The position numbers and the translations under genes are program-made. Shown one piece after another: positions 1-8,971 of a stretch of 29,323 nt of DNA. The stretch lies in contig NOKP01000022.1 in the NCBI GenBank assembly GCA_002682825.1, positions 968,403 through 997,725 of the forward strand, read 5' to 3'. How positions within the stretch are numbered: the first letter of the stretch is position 1; each line of letters begins with the position of its first letter. The notes beneath the pieces are model-generated. The model was not told where the DNA came from. It made no database searches and was given only the letters and a program-made list of their open reading frames with translations. This DNA is from Neonectria sp. B-13. Taxonomy: Eukaryota > Ascomycota > Sordariomycetes > Hypocreales > Nectriaceae.

Positions 1-1
1 G

Positions 2-397
2 GCCAGGCTTCTCATCGAGAAGGGAGCAGACATCAATGCAAGCGATACAAATGGCCGAACACCACTCTTAGGGGCCTCAGAAAATGGGCATGAAGCCACG
101 GCCAGGCTTCTCATCGAGAAGGGAGCAGACACCAATGCAAGCACTACGGATGGCCGAACACCACTCTATTGGGCCTCAGAAAATGGTCACGAAGCCACGG
201 CCAGGCTTCTCATCGAGAAAGGAGCAGACGTCAATGCGAGCGCTACGTATGACCGAACACTACTCTCTAGGGCCTCAGAAAATGGTCACGAAGCCACGGC
301 CAGGCTTCTCATCGAGAAGGGAGCAGACATCAATGCAAGCGATACAAATGGCCGAACACCACTCTTAGGGGCCTCAGAAAATGGGCATGAAGCCACG
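2..397 (+). repeat. 99-bp tandem repeat (ankyrin-coding)
   Basis: Four full copies of a 99-bp unit sit head to tail. Copies 1 and 4 are identical. Copies 2 and 3 differ at a handful of positions, mostly around the variable codons after GAD. Near-identity at silent as well as replacement sites points to recent duplication or gene conversion. Confidence 0.9.
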
Positions 398-442
398 GTC
401 AGGCTTCTCATCGAGAAGGGAGCGGGATTAGAGTCCACTTGA
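2..442 (+). CDS. Ankyrin-repeat protein, C-terminal end (5' truncated by window)
   Basis: The frame starting at base 2 is open from the left edge to a TGA at 440-442. It encodes four complete 33-residue ankyrin repeats and part of a fifth. Each carries the signature pieces GRTPL, ASENGHEAT, ARLLIEKGAD and (I/T/V)NAS. The DNA units are 99 bp, at 2-100, 101-199, 200-298 and 299-397, with a partial one from 398. Units 1 and 4 are identical base for base. Such runs are usually protein-binding scaffolds. In fungi they often form the C-terminal sensor of NACHT or NB-ARC (NLR-like) proteins, but the N-terminal domain lies outside the window, so the gene type is open. After the last repeat the protein ends abruptly in GAGLEST. 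A long methionine-initiated ORF at 84-368 is a different frame of the same repeats and is not real. Confidence 0.85.
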   Translation, partial: ARLLIEKGADINASDTNGRTPLLGASENGHEATARLLIEKGADTNASTTDGRTPLYWASENGHEATARLLIEKGADVNASATYDRTLLSRASENGHEATARLLIEKGADINASDTNGRTPLLGASENGHEATVRLLIEKGAGLEST

Positions 443-1960
443 TCTTGGCTTGGAGATACGTCGAGCGAGAAGGTACAATCAGCTGTTTCAGGATTAACGG
501 TCTCTATTAGCTGCACTTCAGGTCGCATGTAGTAATAAAGTTCTGTAGCTATGAACCAAATTCGTGAGACGGCAATGGAACTATAGAAACGATAAAATGT
601 GTTAGGCTTCTCTTTCCTTTCTAGACGATTGATTTCAATCATTGAATAATTTACTTGATTATTTTCTCCATCTTTGCTTCGGAAGGTTATAGGGGCCATA
701 GGAAATTTATTGTCGTTGAGGCATTACTTTCGAAACGTCGAGCAACGACCAGCATTGGCGCGAAGTAATGCAATGCTTCGTAAGCAAGGCTTATTGCATC
801 AGGTGACTATAATAGCGTACCTCATGGCTTCAACTTTCGGCTTTGCTAGGATGCCTTCACCAGGAAGGGTGATAAATGAGCCTAGTGTACTACTGTATCT
901 TCCACACAGTGTTTCTCATTCCCAGGCAGACCGCTTCGGTGCTCGCTCCTTATTCCTATTTATTTGAAAATTATGTGATAAGAACCACTCTATCTCCATT
1001 CCATTGTCTCAGACAGGATAATACTATGTTTTGGGAGAGAGGCAACGGCTGATAGGAAAATGAGCACAAGATTCTGTTCTATGGAGGCGCTTGCTCCCGT
1101 CGATGTCCACGGTCAGCGGCCTCCTAGCGCTGGCATAGCGCGTCATGGACGCGTTGGGTCGCTCAATACTCCGTAGGCGACTGAAGTGTGTGGCGCGTGT
1201 AGGACGATCGTCAAGACCTGTCCCAAATTAGTGGGCACGGGACGGGTCGCTCGCCCCTATCCTCGTCCTAGCTACCAATCAGCCACGAAGTGTTCGGCAT
1301 TCCAAGAGTGTGCCGACAAGATAACCAGCTGAAATCTAAGAATGGCTATCATAGCGGTAGTCTGCAGATCTCAACATGGGAGGGGTCACGATAATTGTCC
1401 AACGCCATAACCGCTAGCCCGGAGTTCACGGCATCCTAGAACAGAGAGCACAAGGTGCCTGTTTTAAAACGCATGCGTCAGGTCAAACACGAGGCATCTG
1501 TTTGGACGAAGCAGCATACATGAACAACTAGCTTCTGGTCTGCTCTTGCATATCTGAAGTCTACAATTGTCCTCTTGGTCGATGTGCCTGCCCCCGCAGA
1601 CCAAAGCTTGAACCTTTACTGGCGCCGAAGGACATCCGTCCCGTGAGACGCGACGCGGTTCACCAGCTTCTGCCACGCCCTCATCCATGTGGCTGAAATT
1701 CCACTGAGAACTAGGTAGACGTTAGCTAGGTCTCTAAGGTTCCCCTCTCACTCACTCTCTCAGGCCGACAGACAGAGGGTCTGGCCCACGTGTGGCTGAC
1801 AGCGCGTTGCCTCAGCGGCAGTTCTTCGCCCATGACTATCGCCTGGGTCCTCCATACCCCGATACTGGTGACAACTCTCTAGCTAAGCCTTCGGACAACA
1901 ACGAGCACGATGGAGATTATTTCTATCTTTTTCCCTTTCCTTGCGGCACGGCTAACTGAC
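443..1960. other. Intergenic spacer, no supported gene
   Basis: About 1.5 kb lies between the ankyrin gene and the patatin relic. Open frames here (for example minus 286-699, plus 674-967 and minus 1464-1688) are short, lack recognisable domains or start inside the ankyrin repeats, and show no convincing splice sites. The first few hundred bases are presumably the 3' UTR and downstream region of the ankyrin gene. Confidence 0.6.
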
Positions 1961-1961
1961 A

Positions 1962-2337
1962 AGCTTTGTGGGCGCGACGAGCAAAGAAACCGGAGACACA
2001 GGATGCTTAACGAGCTACCGTCCCCCCCGCGGAGTGGCTCACCTATTTTGACTCCACCAAGATATGGCAAGCCTGCCGGGCTACGTCTGCCACGACTACC
2101 CTCTTCGATCCAATCGCCATCGGGTCCTTTCAAGAGCAGTTCCTCGATGGCGCCCCGGGAGCGAACAACCCCATATACACGCTTTGGAACCAGGCTCAGG
2201 ACGCCTGGGGCGACCAGCTGCGCGTTGATGCTCCTGCCTTCATTGCCCCTCCGCTTCTCGGCGCGTCGTTGTGCATCTTGGAGAAGACGCTGCAGCCTCT
2301 GAAATTGTTTCGACTGCTCCATTCGCAAAAGACCTAA
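1962..2337 (+). pseudogene. Patatin-like phospholipase fragment, frameshifted
   Basis: Two plus-strand frames together resemble the second half of a fungal patatin-like phospholipase domain. The first (1962 to about 2030) reads FVGATSKETGDTGCLTSYR. The second (2032-2337) reads KIWQACRATSATTTLFDP, then FLDGAPGANNP and LWNQAQDAWGDQL. LDGAPGANNP holds the DGG/DGA motif that supplies the catalytic Asp of the Ser-Asp dyad. The two parts are out of frame around 2020-2035, next to a run of seven C. A TAA at 1953-1955 blocks the first frame upstream, and the GxSxG nucleophile elbow is not found upstream. The similarity fades at about 2250. I read it as a decayed gene fragment. In fungi patatin domains often head NLR-like proteins, so with the ankyrin gene upstream this may be a patch of such genes. 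The order (ankyrin first, patatin second) argues against one gene. Confidence 0.7.
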
Positions 2338-2359
2338 GCAACAAAGGTGCTTGTCCTTG

Positions 2360-2450
2360 AATTCGAATCGAATTCGATCGAGTCTTGGCATTCGATAGAT
2401 ATCGTATCTACGGGAGTCGCATTCGATTCGATAGATTCGATAGATGTCTG
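2360..2450. repeat. ATTCGAT/AGAT-type simple repeats
   Basis: The stretch contains repeated ATTCGAAT, ATTCGAT, TTCGATAGAT and GATAGATATCG words, several of them self-complementary. It is a low-complexity patch with no coding capacity, lying between the patatin relic and the next minisatellite. Confidence 0.6.
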
Positions 2451-2630
2451 ACTCTTGTCCAGACGCAGCAGCGGGCTGCAGGGTCGACTCGATGGATAAG
2501 CCGGGTCCCTGCGTGGCTGATGGCAGTCAAAGATTGAGTTCTAGACTGAGTTCTTGTATGACTTAGGTCAAAGCAAGGTACAACCACAGGCGAGTCTGCC
2601 GGACCATGGTCAAAAATGACTGCGTCAGTT

Positions 2631-2829
2631 TACCGGACATGAAGTCGACGGCGAACTATCCAGTCTATCAGACTAAAAGTCGACGGCAACTCTAGCTTAC
2701 CGGACATGAAGGCATCGGCAACTTTGTGCTACCGCATATAATGGCATCGGCAGTTATCCCTAGCTCACCGGACATAACGGCTTCGGCAACTTTGGGTTAC
2801 CAGACATCATGGCATCGGTGGCTGCACCT
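2631..2829. repeat. Degenerate 32-36 bp tandem repeat overlapping the DSN1 3' end
   Basis: Six units start at about 2631, 2666, 2698, 2730, 2766 and 2798. The consensus is roughly TACCGGACATnAnGGCATCGGCAACTTTG (written with n as gaps). The last two units lie inside the minus-strand kinetochore gene and encode its final residues (around KLPKPLCPVS), and its TAG stop (2760-2762) sits at the junction with unit 4. Unit length is not a multiple of three, so expansion or contraction would change the protein's C-terminus. Confidence 0.75.
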
Positions 2830-4454
2830 GGCTGACTTTCTTGGGGGATGTTGCCCAGACTCCTCAGCACTTCCATGACGGGCATTTCCTTGGTGCCCGC
2901 CCTAGTCTTCTCGCGCTCTTCCCGCTGGCAGAGGCGGAGGGCGCTGATGCTAAGGACCTTTTCTGCCTCTTTGCCGGCGACCAGAACCCGTTGCTCGAGC
3001 TTGTGGACGTTGTCGGAGAGCTGGTCAATATGGAATTCGAGAGAGGACTGGATGGCACGCAATCGCGATTCGGTTTGCGATCGAATAGCCTCGAATGAGA
3101 CCGCCTCGTCCGCCAAGTAGCCCCTAATCTTGCCTTCTTCCGGATCCAGGAGATCAAAGTCTGGCAAGACAATGGGGTCTGATTCGTTCTCGGCGAACGG
3201 AGGCGGTTGCTCAGGGGGTGGTTTCCGAATTGCTTGCCAAGCCTTCTTTTCTTCCTGTACTCTGGGCATAAAAGTTAGGAGCCGTAATACAACACATTCT
3301 CCGTGAATCACTGACCGCTTAACATTAATCTCCAGTTGCGCCATCTTCTCATTAAGCTCAATGTTCCTGGGGTTGGCCATTAGGACCACAGGCGCCTTGG
3401 GCACATCATCGTCTCCGCTGAACCAATCCGAGAACTCGGATCGGGCTGCGAAATCCTTGAGTAGTTGGTCCTGAATCGCGCGAGCTGTTGAAAAAGTCAG
3501 TGCCTCTTCTCGTAATTTAGCCAATCAGGTATTCGAGGGCTACTCACCACCAAGAATGGCACTCGAATTAGGCGTCACATGAGGCGGCTTCTCAGCCAGA
3601 GCGCGTTCGCCGCACCAAGTTAAAAGCTGCTTCATTCTTTGCGGCTCTGTGAGGCCATCAGCCTCGATGTGCTTGTAGAAACCAGCCGGGTCGACCTCCC
3701 GATGCGGAATTGCCGTTTGGCCGCTGTCGATGAGGGAGCTCGCTCGTCGCCCACGCAGTCCCAAACTGCTCCGCCGGTTTCCGTTGCCCTTCTTTCGTAT
3801 CTCCTTGTTCCGGTTGATGACTGGCGTGTCGCTCATCGGGAGCGCGATCTTGGCAGCTGCAATCGGTGCCTCATGCTGTGGTGACTCGTCCCAGTTTGGT
3901 ACCGCGCGTTTCGGTGGTTCTGCATCGTGGCCGCGTTTCTTCGGTGCGCCATTTGTCTGTGGTACCTCCTCGTCCAGCTTTTCCCCTGAAACTCGTGCGC
4001 TCCTCCTGGTTCCTCTCTTAGGGATCTTGAGTGGCGGCTCCTCGTTGGACGCGTCCACGCTGGCTTTCCGCCTCGTGGATTTCCTCGTAGGCTTGGTTTT
4101 CGCCGTTTCCGTCGCCGTCGCTGTCGCCGCCTCCTCCTCTACGACGCTACTGGCTGGTGCTGAATCCTTGGTAACGCGTGCCTTTGCGGCTGGTCGCCCT
4201 CGCCCCCGCCCTGACTTCTTCACGGGCTCTGGCCCATCTGCCTTCTCTGTCTTAACCCTCTTCGACTTCCTCACAAATTGAAAGTCGTCATCCTGTTCGT
4301 AGTCGGCCACAGCTGTTCGGCGGTTAGCGCTTCGTCCCCGCTGCGCGTCCTCATCGTGCAACATACCGGCGAGACGCTTGCTCGTCCGCCGCCACGCCTG
4401 GTTGCTCATGCTAATAAGTTGTAGCGGCCGCCGAGCCGTCACCAAAGTCGTCAT
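2760..4454 (-). CDS. DSN1: Kinetochore protein DSN1/Mis13 (Mis12/MIND complex)
   Basis: Subunit of the Mis12/Mtw1 (MIND) complex, which joins the inner kinetochore to Ndc80 and supports chromosome segregation in the nucleus. Exons are 4454-3548, 3484-3316 and 3261-2760, giving 525 aa. Both introns (3485-3547, 63 nt, GTGAGT..CAG with CTGAC; 3262-3315, 54 nt, GTCAGT..CAG with CTAAC) keep the frame. Residues 1 to about 225 are basic, Lys/Arg/Ser-rich and disordered. At about 227 comes RRSSLGLRGRRASSL, the conserved motif with Aurora-type RRxS sites. Then follow FYKHIEADGL, MKQLLTWCGERAL, QDQLLKDFAARSEFSDWFS, a coiled coil (NIELNEKMAQLEINVKR, then EEKKAWQAIRKPPP) and the typical end LPVMEVLRSLG-like (here MPVMEVLRSLG). 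I chose the ATG at 4454 because MTTLVTARRPLQ fits family N-termini. An in-frame extension to 4622 exists. The last approximately 20 residues derive from a minisatellite. Confidence 0.85.
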
Positions 4455-5070
4455 GAGTGGCGCATTCGGGACCACATGGACTCCGAGGTTCCGGGCGGTG
4501 GTCTGGAGGGACTCCGGCAATCGAGGTCGGGCCGTGTCAGGTTGGTCGCGCGGGCTACAGAGTCGCGTCACTTCGTGATATACGTACCGCCGCAGGGTAT
4601 GGATCCCGTAAAATTCGCGCAATCAGTGTTCCGGTTCAATTCGCGATGGTTCGGCCGTGCTCCGAATCTCGTTGGTGGTTTGAGAGTCGCGACGAGGTTG
4701 TAATGATTGAGACGCATCACCTTCTTTACATGAGGGATGATTTACTGTCTCTGGCGCTAAGCCTTTCTGGGGTAGCCTGGCGCACCACTACCGCAACCGC
4801 TCAACACCACCCACCACACCATCCGCCAGCTCCAGACATCGTCAGCGGCCCGTCAATCTACCTGCATGAGTCAACAGCCTCATCCGTAGAAAGCACAGAG
4901 AAAATATCTAATTGATCAAGAACTCAGTGAAATTATAGACAAGAAGTCTTTAATGAATTCTAAGTCGCCTTTTTTTTCTACTCAAGAACCCGGGGAACAG
5001 CGCAACATTCAAATCAACCAACCCAACTTCGGCCTAATACTTGGTTGCGTTGCTTCATGGGAATTCTATC
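4455..5070. other. DSN1 5' flank / intergenic
   Basis: About 600 bp hold the presumed promoter of the minus-strand DSN1 gene. No TATA-like box at a convincing distance and no separate gene was recognised. Plus-strand open frames here are antisense to the DSN1 N-terminus or have no recognisable content. The stretch from about 4960 becomes T-rich and then enters CCAACC/GGTTGG-rich sequence linked to the hAT relic. Confidence 0.5.
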
Positions 5071-5096
5071 GTTGGTTGGTTGGTCAACCAACCAAC
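5071..5096. repeat. Perfect inverted repeat, 11-bp arms (GTTGGTTGGTT)
   Basis: GTTGGTTGGTT at 5071-5081 and AACCAACCAAC at 5086-5096 are separated by four bases, forming a perfect hairpin. AACCAACC words recur at 5013-5030. It lies about 80 bp downstream of the hAT transposase stop codon, so it could be a terminal or subterminal part of that element. A matching left end was not seen. Confidence 0.6.
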
Positions 5097-5175
5097 TAAA
5101 TTGTTAGCTAACCCGTCCCATACGTGAAGCTATTCCCACCCACCAAAAATATCACATCCTCCACTCCCATGGTGG

Positions 5176-5950
5176 TTAGGACACCATAAACCCCCCTGCT
5201 GTAAGGGGCACCACCTTGTTCTTGATCCAATTCTTCAACAGCTCGATTTCTTCTAGTACGGCCGGGCTCATGGCGAGCCTCTGGCTCGTTAAGGTGAGCT
5301 TGGCCGAACTAGAAGCTCTCTCGCAGTCTGCTGCCATTGCTGGGATTGCAAGGATATCCAAGGCGAAGCGACTTAACCGTGGATATTTCTGCTGGCGCTC
5401 CCTCCACCATTCAATGGGCGCTTCTGTCGCCTCTCGAGGCGCCCGAAGGAAGTCTCCAAGTTCGTCAGTCTCTCCATCGCGCGTTGGTGGCTGTAATTCC
5501 TCGTCAAGGAAGCCCTCAAATGGATCGTCATCTTCTCTGGCCGCTTGTGCAGCAGGAATAAGATGAAGAAACCCATGAGGCTCGGGCGGCCCTACTTCTG
5601 CCTTGCCCTGCGCCTCAGCGTCTCCATACCAACAGTTGAAATATAACGTGACCGCAGCTTTTGCATCTCGTAGCCATACAAGCTGGGCCTCCGATTTCCA
5701 GCCAAGAAATCCCATATTTAGGGTGGAGTATTATAGAAGCAGCAAACAAGGGAGAATTGTCAAGCTTGCTATGATACTCATTCAATTTGTTCCAAGCCAA
5801 GTCAATCGAACCACGAAGGAAGTCCTGATATTTATCGGGTAGCCCAGCAAATCGAGAGACTCTTCGAGCGGGTGGAGGTCGCCTGGTGATGTGGGTGTAT
5901 TCTTGCCGAAGGTGGTCTGGAAGCATGGCCTCGTTAAATCGTTGTGGGCG
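5176..5950 (-). pseudogene. hAT-family transposase, 3' part, frameshifted
   Basis: Two overlapping minus frames form the C-terminal half of a fungal hAT transposase. The upstream part (about 5950-5700) contains GLPDKYQDFLRGSIDLAWNK and AASIILHPKYGISWLE. The downstream part (about 5710-5176) contains SEAQLVWLRDAKAAVTLYF, PIEWWRERQQKYPRLSRFAL and ILAIPAMAADCERASSSAK, then LTLTSQRLAMSP and IELLKNWI. This is the hAT C-terminal dimerisation region with the CERxFS-like core (here CERASS). A small indel near 5690-5710 breaks the frame right after WLE. The BED zinc finger and most of the catalytic N-terminal half are missing. Upstream, the sequence runs straight into an unrelated Atf1-like fragment. 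Functional transposition from this copy is not expected. Confidence 0.85.
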
Positions 5951-6257
5951 CTGCCTTAATCGTCCAGACGAAGCCGTACTTCATATTGGACTCGTCGTCG
6001 GACATATCCATGTCCTCAGGCATAGTGACAGCCCTATTGGCCTTAGACTTCTTGTTTGGGGGTGCCTTTGCGGGAGCATCATCGGCTTTTCTTCTACCAT
6101 TTGTGGCGGGCGGGTTCTTGCCCTTGCCTCGTGTATTGGGTCGCGCCTGGTCGCTATCGTCCGACGCGATACTACCTTCGCTCACATCGCGAGCGGAACC
6201 GATCGAGCCACCATTGGCGCTCGACATCTGTCGATGGCATCGTCCGATTTCCCCCAC
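5934..6257 (-). pseudogene. Atf1-like bZIP factor fragment (pre-bZIP segment only)
   Basis: The minus-strand frame from an ATG at 6227 starts MSSANGGSIGSARDVSEGS. It continues with ASDDSDQARPNTRGKGK, PPATNGRRKADDAPAKAPPN, KKSK and ends the recognisable part with DMDMSDDE at about 5991. This order of low-complexity and basic patches resembles the region just before the basic-leucine zipper of Atf1/AtfA/Asl-1 stress factors. The expected continuation (an acidic patch, then the MTDEEKRKNF-type start of the bZIP) is absent. Instead the frame gives about 19 unrelated residues and stops at 5934, where hAT sequence begins. Just before the ATG is CATCGACAG, which looks like an intron acceptor, so the fragment may correspond to an exon edge. 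I match the family from memory of its motif order. The alternative is a chance Ser/Lys-rich protein. Confidence 0.5.
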
Positions 6258-7050
6258 CCCAACCCGACTGGCTTGTCGCGACGACGATCACTACGGCGAG
6301 TTGCTCAACTGGGTCGGGCTGATCCGCCCTGGGTGCGTGTGCTTTGTATTTGCTACTGCGCATCTTGCATCGGCCGGCCAGGCTCGCTCGGACGAGAAAT
6401 CAAGTCGTAGTCACAGCACGGTTCCCTCAATCTTTTGGTGCCGCCGTCTCATCCCGCGAGCGCTCTGGCCTTGGTGGTCCATGATGCTGATGCTGTCACT
6501 ATTGCGACAAGGTACAGGTCTCGGAGCCGAAACAAAGACTGGATACAAACCAAACTTGACAACATACTAATCATAACATTTAGCGAGCAAACAGAGTCAT
6601 ACTAACACCAGATAACCTTAAATTGGCAGACCATGCTTCAGCTGCTGAAGACAGGATGCTGAACACTTGGAGAAGTCGGCCTTCAAGCAGGCCTGTCAGG
6701 CAAAGTCACACGAGGTGGGAGCAAACAAATAGCAGATGAGAAATGTGGGGCTTTGGGGAGATCTCGGTCAAAGAGTTGGAAACATAATTAGCCTCGCGTG
6801 CTGGCCCTATGAGGCTAAATCCTTCCGGGCGTAATAAATTCCATCCATTCAGTCGCCCCAATTGTGGCGTGCTGTTTACTAAGCTGTTGAGCTGTGACGC
6901 CGGGGCGCTGGCTGTGGCGTAGGCCAAGTACTATGTTGCCGCGCCAATAAGTTTCACCCCCACCTTTCCCTAATCTTTCCGTGAAACTGCAAACAATACA
7001 GCAACAACATCACATGCACTGATTGATTAAACCCGGAATGATGCGCCGCC
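6258..7050. other. Intergenic, promoter side of the nuclease-like gene
   Basis: About 800 bp. No domain-bearing frame was found. Open frames at 5886-6570 (plus) are shadows of the Atf1/hAT relic, and minus 6706-6927 has no recognisable content. The last 100 bp (CA-rich, with CAACAACATCACATGCAC) look like a typical fungal 5' leader to the gene that starts at 7051. Confidence 0.5.
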
Positions 7051-8539
7051 ATGTCTAACGGCGAGAGCCAGAGCATCTTGTGCTGGCTTCAAGCCCTACC
7101 AGAAGCCCTGCCAGAAGCCTACGACGATTGCCACCCCCTCCCACCGCCGTCATCGCCCTCGTTATCGCGCCTTAACAAGCGCAAAGCCCAACATCAACAG
7201 CCGAGTCCCCCGATATCGCTACCGGAGATGGAGAAGGAGAAGGATCTAACACCGACGCGAAAGCGACAACGAATCGTCAACGCTACAGGCACCGCCGTGA
7301 CCGACCCAAACCAGACGCCGCGCCCTCCGCTCCGTAGCGGGCGTAGTTCAGCGTCAGTGTCAGCCTCCTTGTCCGCCTCAAGCGCAAGCGCCTCGTCCTC
7401 TCGTTCCGGATCCCCCAAGAAACAATTCATGAACTTGCGCATCCAAGAATCAGGCATCGAGTTTCGCACGCTCGATGCAGCGCCCAAAGAGGAAGCGGCC
7501 AATCTTCTCAACAATCTGCGACAGATCGGCCGTGGCCTCGCCATCCTCCCCCACGACGAGCGGCAGCGGATACTGCAGGATGATGCCATCGATCCCCGCG
7601 AGTGGACTTTCTCGTTCAAGGCGGCTGGCGAAGTTGATGCGCTGCCGGGTCGGATACCGTCGCCGGAAGTTGTGGCCGTGGTTCGCAAGCGGGCCAAGAA
7701 GTGCCATGAGTTCGGCCACGAAGAGGCGGCCTGGAATACGGAGGTGCACTTTCGCCTACTGGAATCCATTCTTCGAGACCCAAAGACGGACGAAGCCGGG
7801 TCCCTCAACTTTACAACCTGGTGAGTGTTGGACGCGACGCAATGCGCCTCCGCTGATGTTCTGCCCGTATCCTGACTAACAGTCGTCTAGCACCTCTGCC
7901 CGTCCGCACCCTAGATACCTCCCGCGATCCACCCAAGCAAAGATGGTCGACATGTGCCTCTACGCCGACCTTTATGATGATGCCGATGCCATGGAGGCCC
8001 AACAAGCCCTCTGCCGCCAGACGCCAACGACTTCTGTTAACCACACTGACTTTGCGCCGCTGCAGTTGTCTCCCATCGTCCTGAGCATTGAAACCAAGAA
8101 GTCGGGCAAGGATCTCGATACGGCGCAGCTGCAGATGGGCATCTGGCACGCCGCGCAGTGGACTTTTCTCCGCTCCGCCGTTCTCCTATCCTTGCAAGCG
8201 CGGCAGGCGCAGTCAACGCCCGACGAATCAACACCATCTGCGCCGCAGATGTTGCAGCAGCAGCAAGAGCAAGAACGACAGGTAGACGAAGCTCTAACCC
8301 GGCTCGCCTTCCTCCCCGGCGTCATCGTCCAGGGGCACAAGTGGATGCTGGTGCTGTCGACGCGCGAACGCCTCAAGACGGTGCTGTGGGTGGAACAGCA
8401 GTTTGGCAGCACCCATCGCATCCTGGAGACATACCAGGTGATTGCTGGGCTGCGGGAACTTGCGGCGTGGGGGAGGGATACCTACCTGCCGTGGTTTCGG
8501 GAGAACATCCTGGCGGGCTATGGACATGAGGTGGGATGA
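7051..8539 (+). CDS. PD-(D/E)XK nuclease-like domain protein, two exons
   Basis: Exons are 7051-7820 and 7891-8539. The intron (70 nt) is GTGAGT..TAG with CTGAC/CTAAC upstream of the acceptor, and the spliced product is 472 aa. The start ATG sits in GCCGCCATGTC, a good fungal context. Residues 1 to about 125 are low complexity (Pro/Ser-rich, with a KRKAQ-like and a TRKRQR basic patch that could direct nuclear import). The C-terminal two thirds match a fungal family with a PD-(D/E)XK nuclease fold: WNTEVHFRLLE around 228-238, KMVDMCLYADL with Asp277, IETKKSGKDLDTAQLQMGIW with Glu324-x-Lys326, then a beta-rich WMLVLSTRE segment and a C-terminal helix pair. Asp277 plus E-x-K is a plausible metal site, so the protein could be an active nuclease, but its substrate and role are unknown. 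Such genes are common and often multicopy in accessory fungal DNA. Confidence 0.85.
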
Positions 8540-8650
8540 TGATCCTGGGGGCTGCTATGCCTGCTAAATGAACGAAGCAACAACTCTCCAAAGGACCCTC
8601 AATGACCCGCTTAGACTCTACATATTGGCGAGCCTGACAATTCATACAGA

Positions 8651-8971
8651 TCAAGTGAGGATAAACCTCGATGTCCGACGGAGCTGGGGCGTAATCCAAC
8701 TGCGACAAGTTAAACTTTTGGTCGATGGCGTCTTTGGAGCGACGCTTGGGAGTTGATACTGCATGGGTCGGTGCGTCAAGGTATTTGTTGGCCCGGAGGG
8801 AAATGGCTCCGCGGAAAACGACCGGGTCGCTTCGGAAAGGCAGGTCCATACTGTCGATATGGCTTTGGCAATGGGTTGCCCAGCCCGTGGTACTGGTGAT
8901 GCATCATGTGAAATAAGCATGGCTAGGAGGAACATGATGCTGTTGACCAAGAGAGGAGGAGTGGGCGTCAT
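8651..8971 (-). CDS. Possible small secreted protein (weak)
   Basis: The minus-strand ATG at 8971 opens a 106-residue frame. Its N-terminus, MTPTPPLLVNSIMFLLAMLI, looks like a short signal peptide followed by SHDASPVPRAG. The rest shows no known domain and no cysteine pattern. A second minus frame starting at 8849 (MDLPFRSDPVVFRG) overlaps it and looks equally protein-like, so a splice or frameshift between the two is possible, but I could not define convincing borders. It converges on the nuclease-like gene. Treat it as a candidate only. Confidence 0.2.
   Translation of the reverse strand: MTPTPPLLVNSIMFLLAMLISHDASPVPRAGQPIAKAISTVWTCLSEATRSFSAEPFPSGPTNTLTHRPMQYQLPSVAPKTPSTKSLTCRSWITPQLRRTSRFILT

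Noticed and set aside
84..368. 94-codon plus frame with methionine start (MGMKPRPGFSSRREQ-type repeats)
   Set aside because: It is a shifted reading of the 99-bp ankyrin repeats. The frame starting at base 2 gives true ankyrin motifs and is open from the edge.
286..699. 137-codon minus frame
   Set aside because: Half of it is antisense to ankyrin repeats and the rest shows no domain or splice support.
1879..2391. 170-codon minus frame
   Set aside because: Antisense to the patatin-like fragment, whose plus-strand motifs are clear.
3730..4281. 183-codon plus frame opposite DSN1
   Set aside because: Antisense shadow of the conserved kinetochore gene with no motifs.
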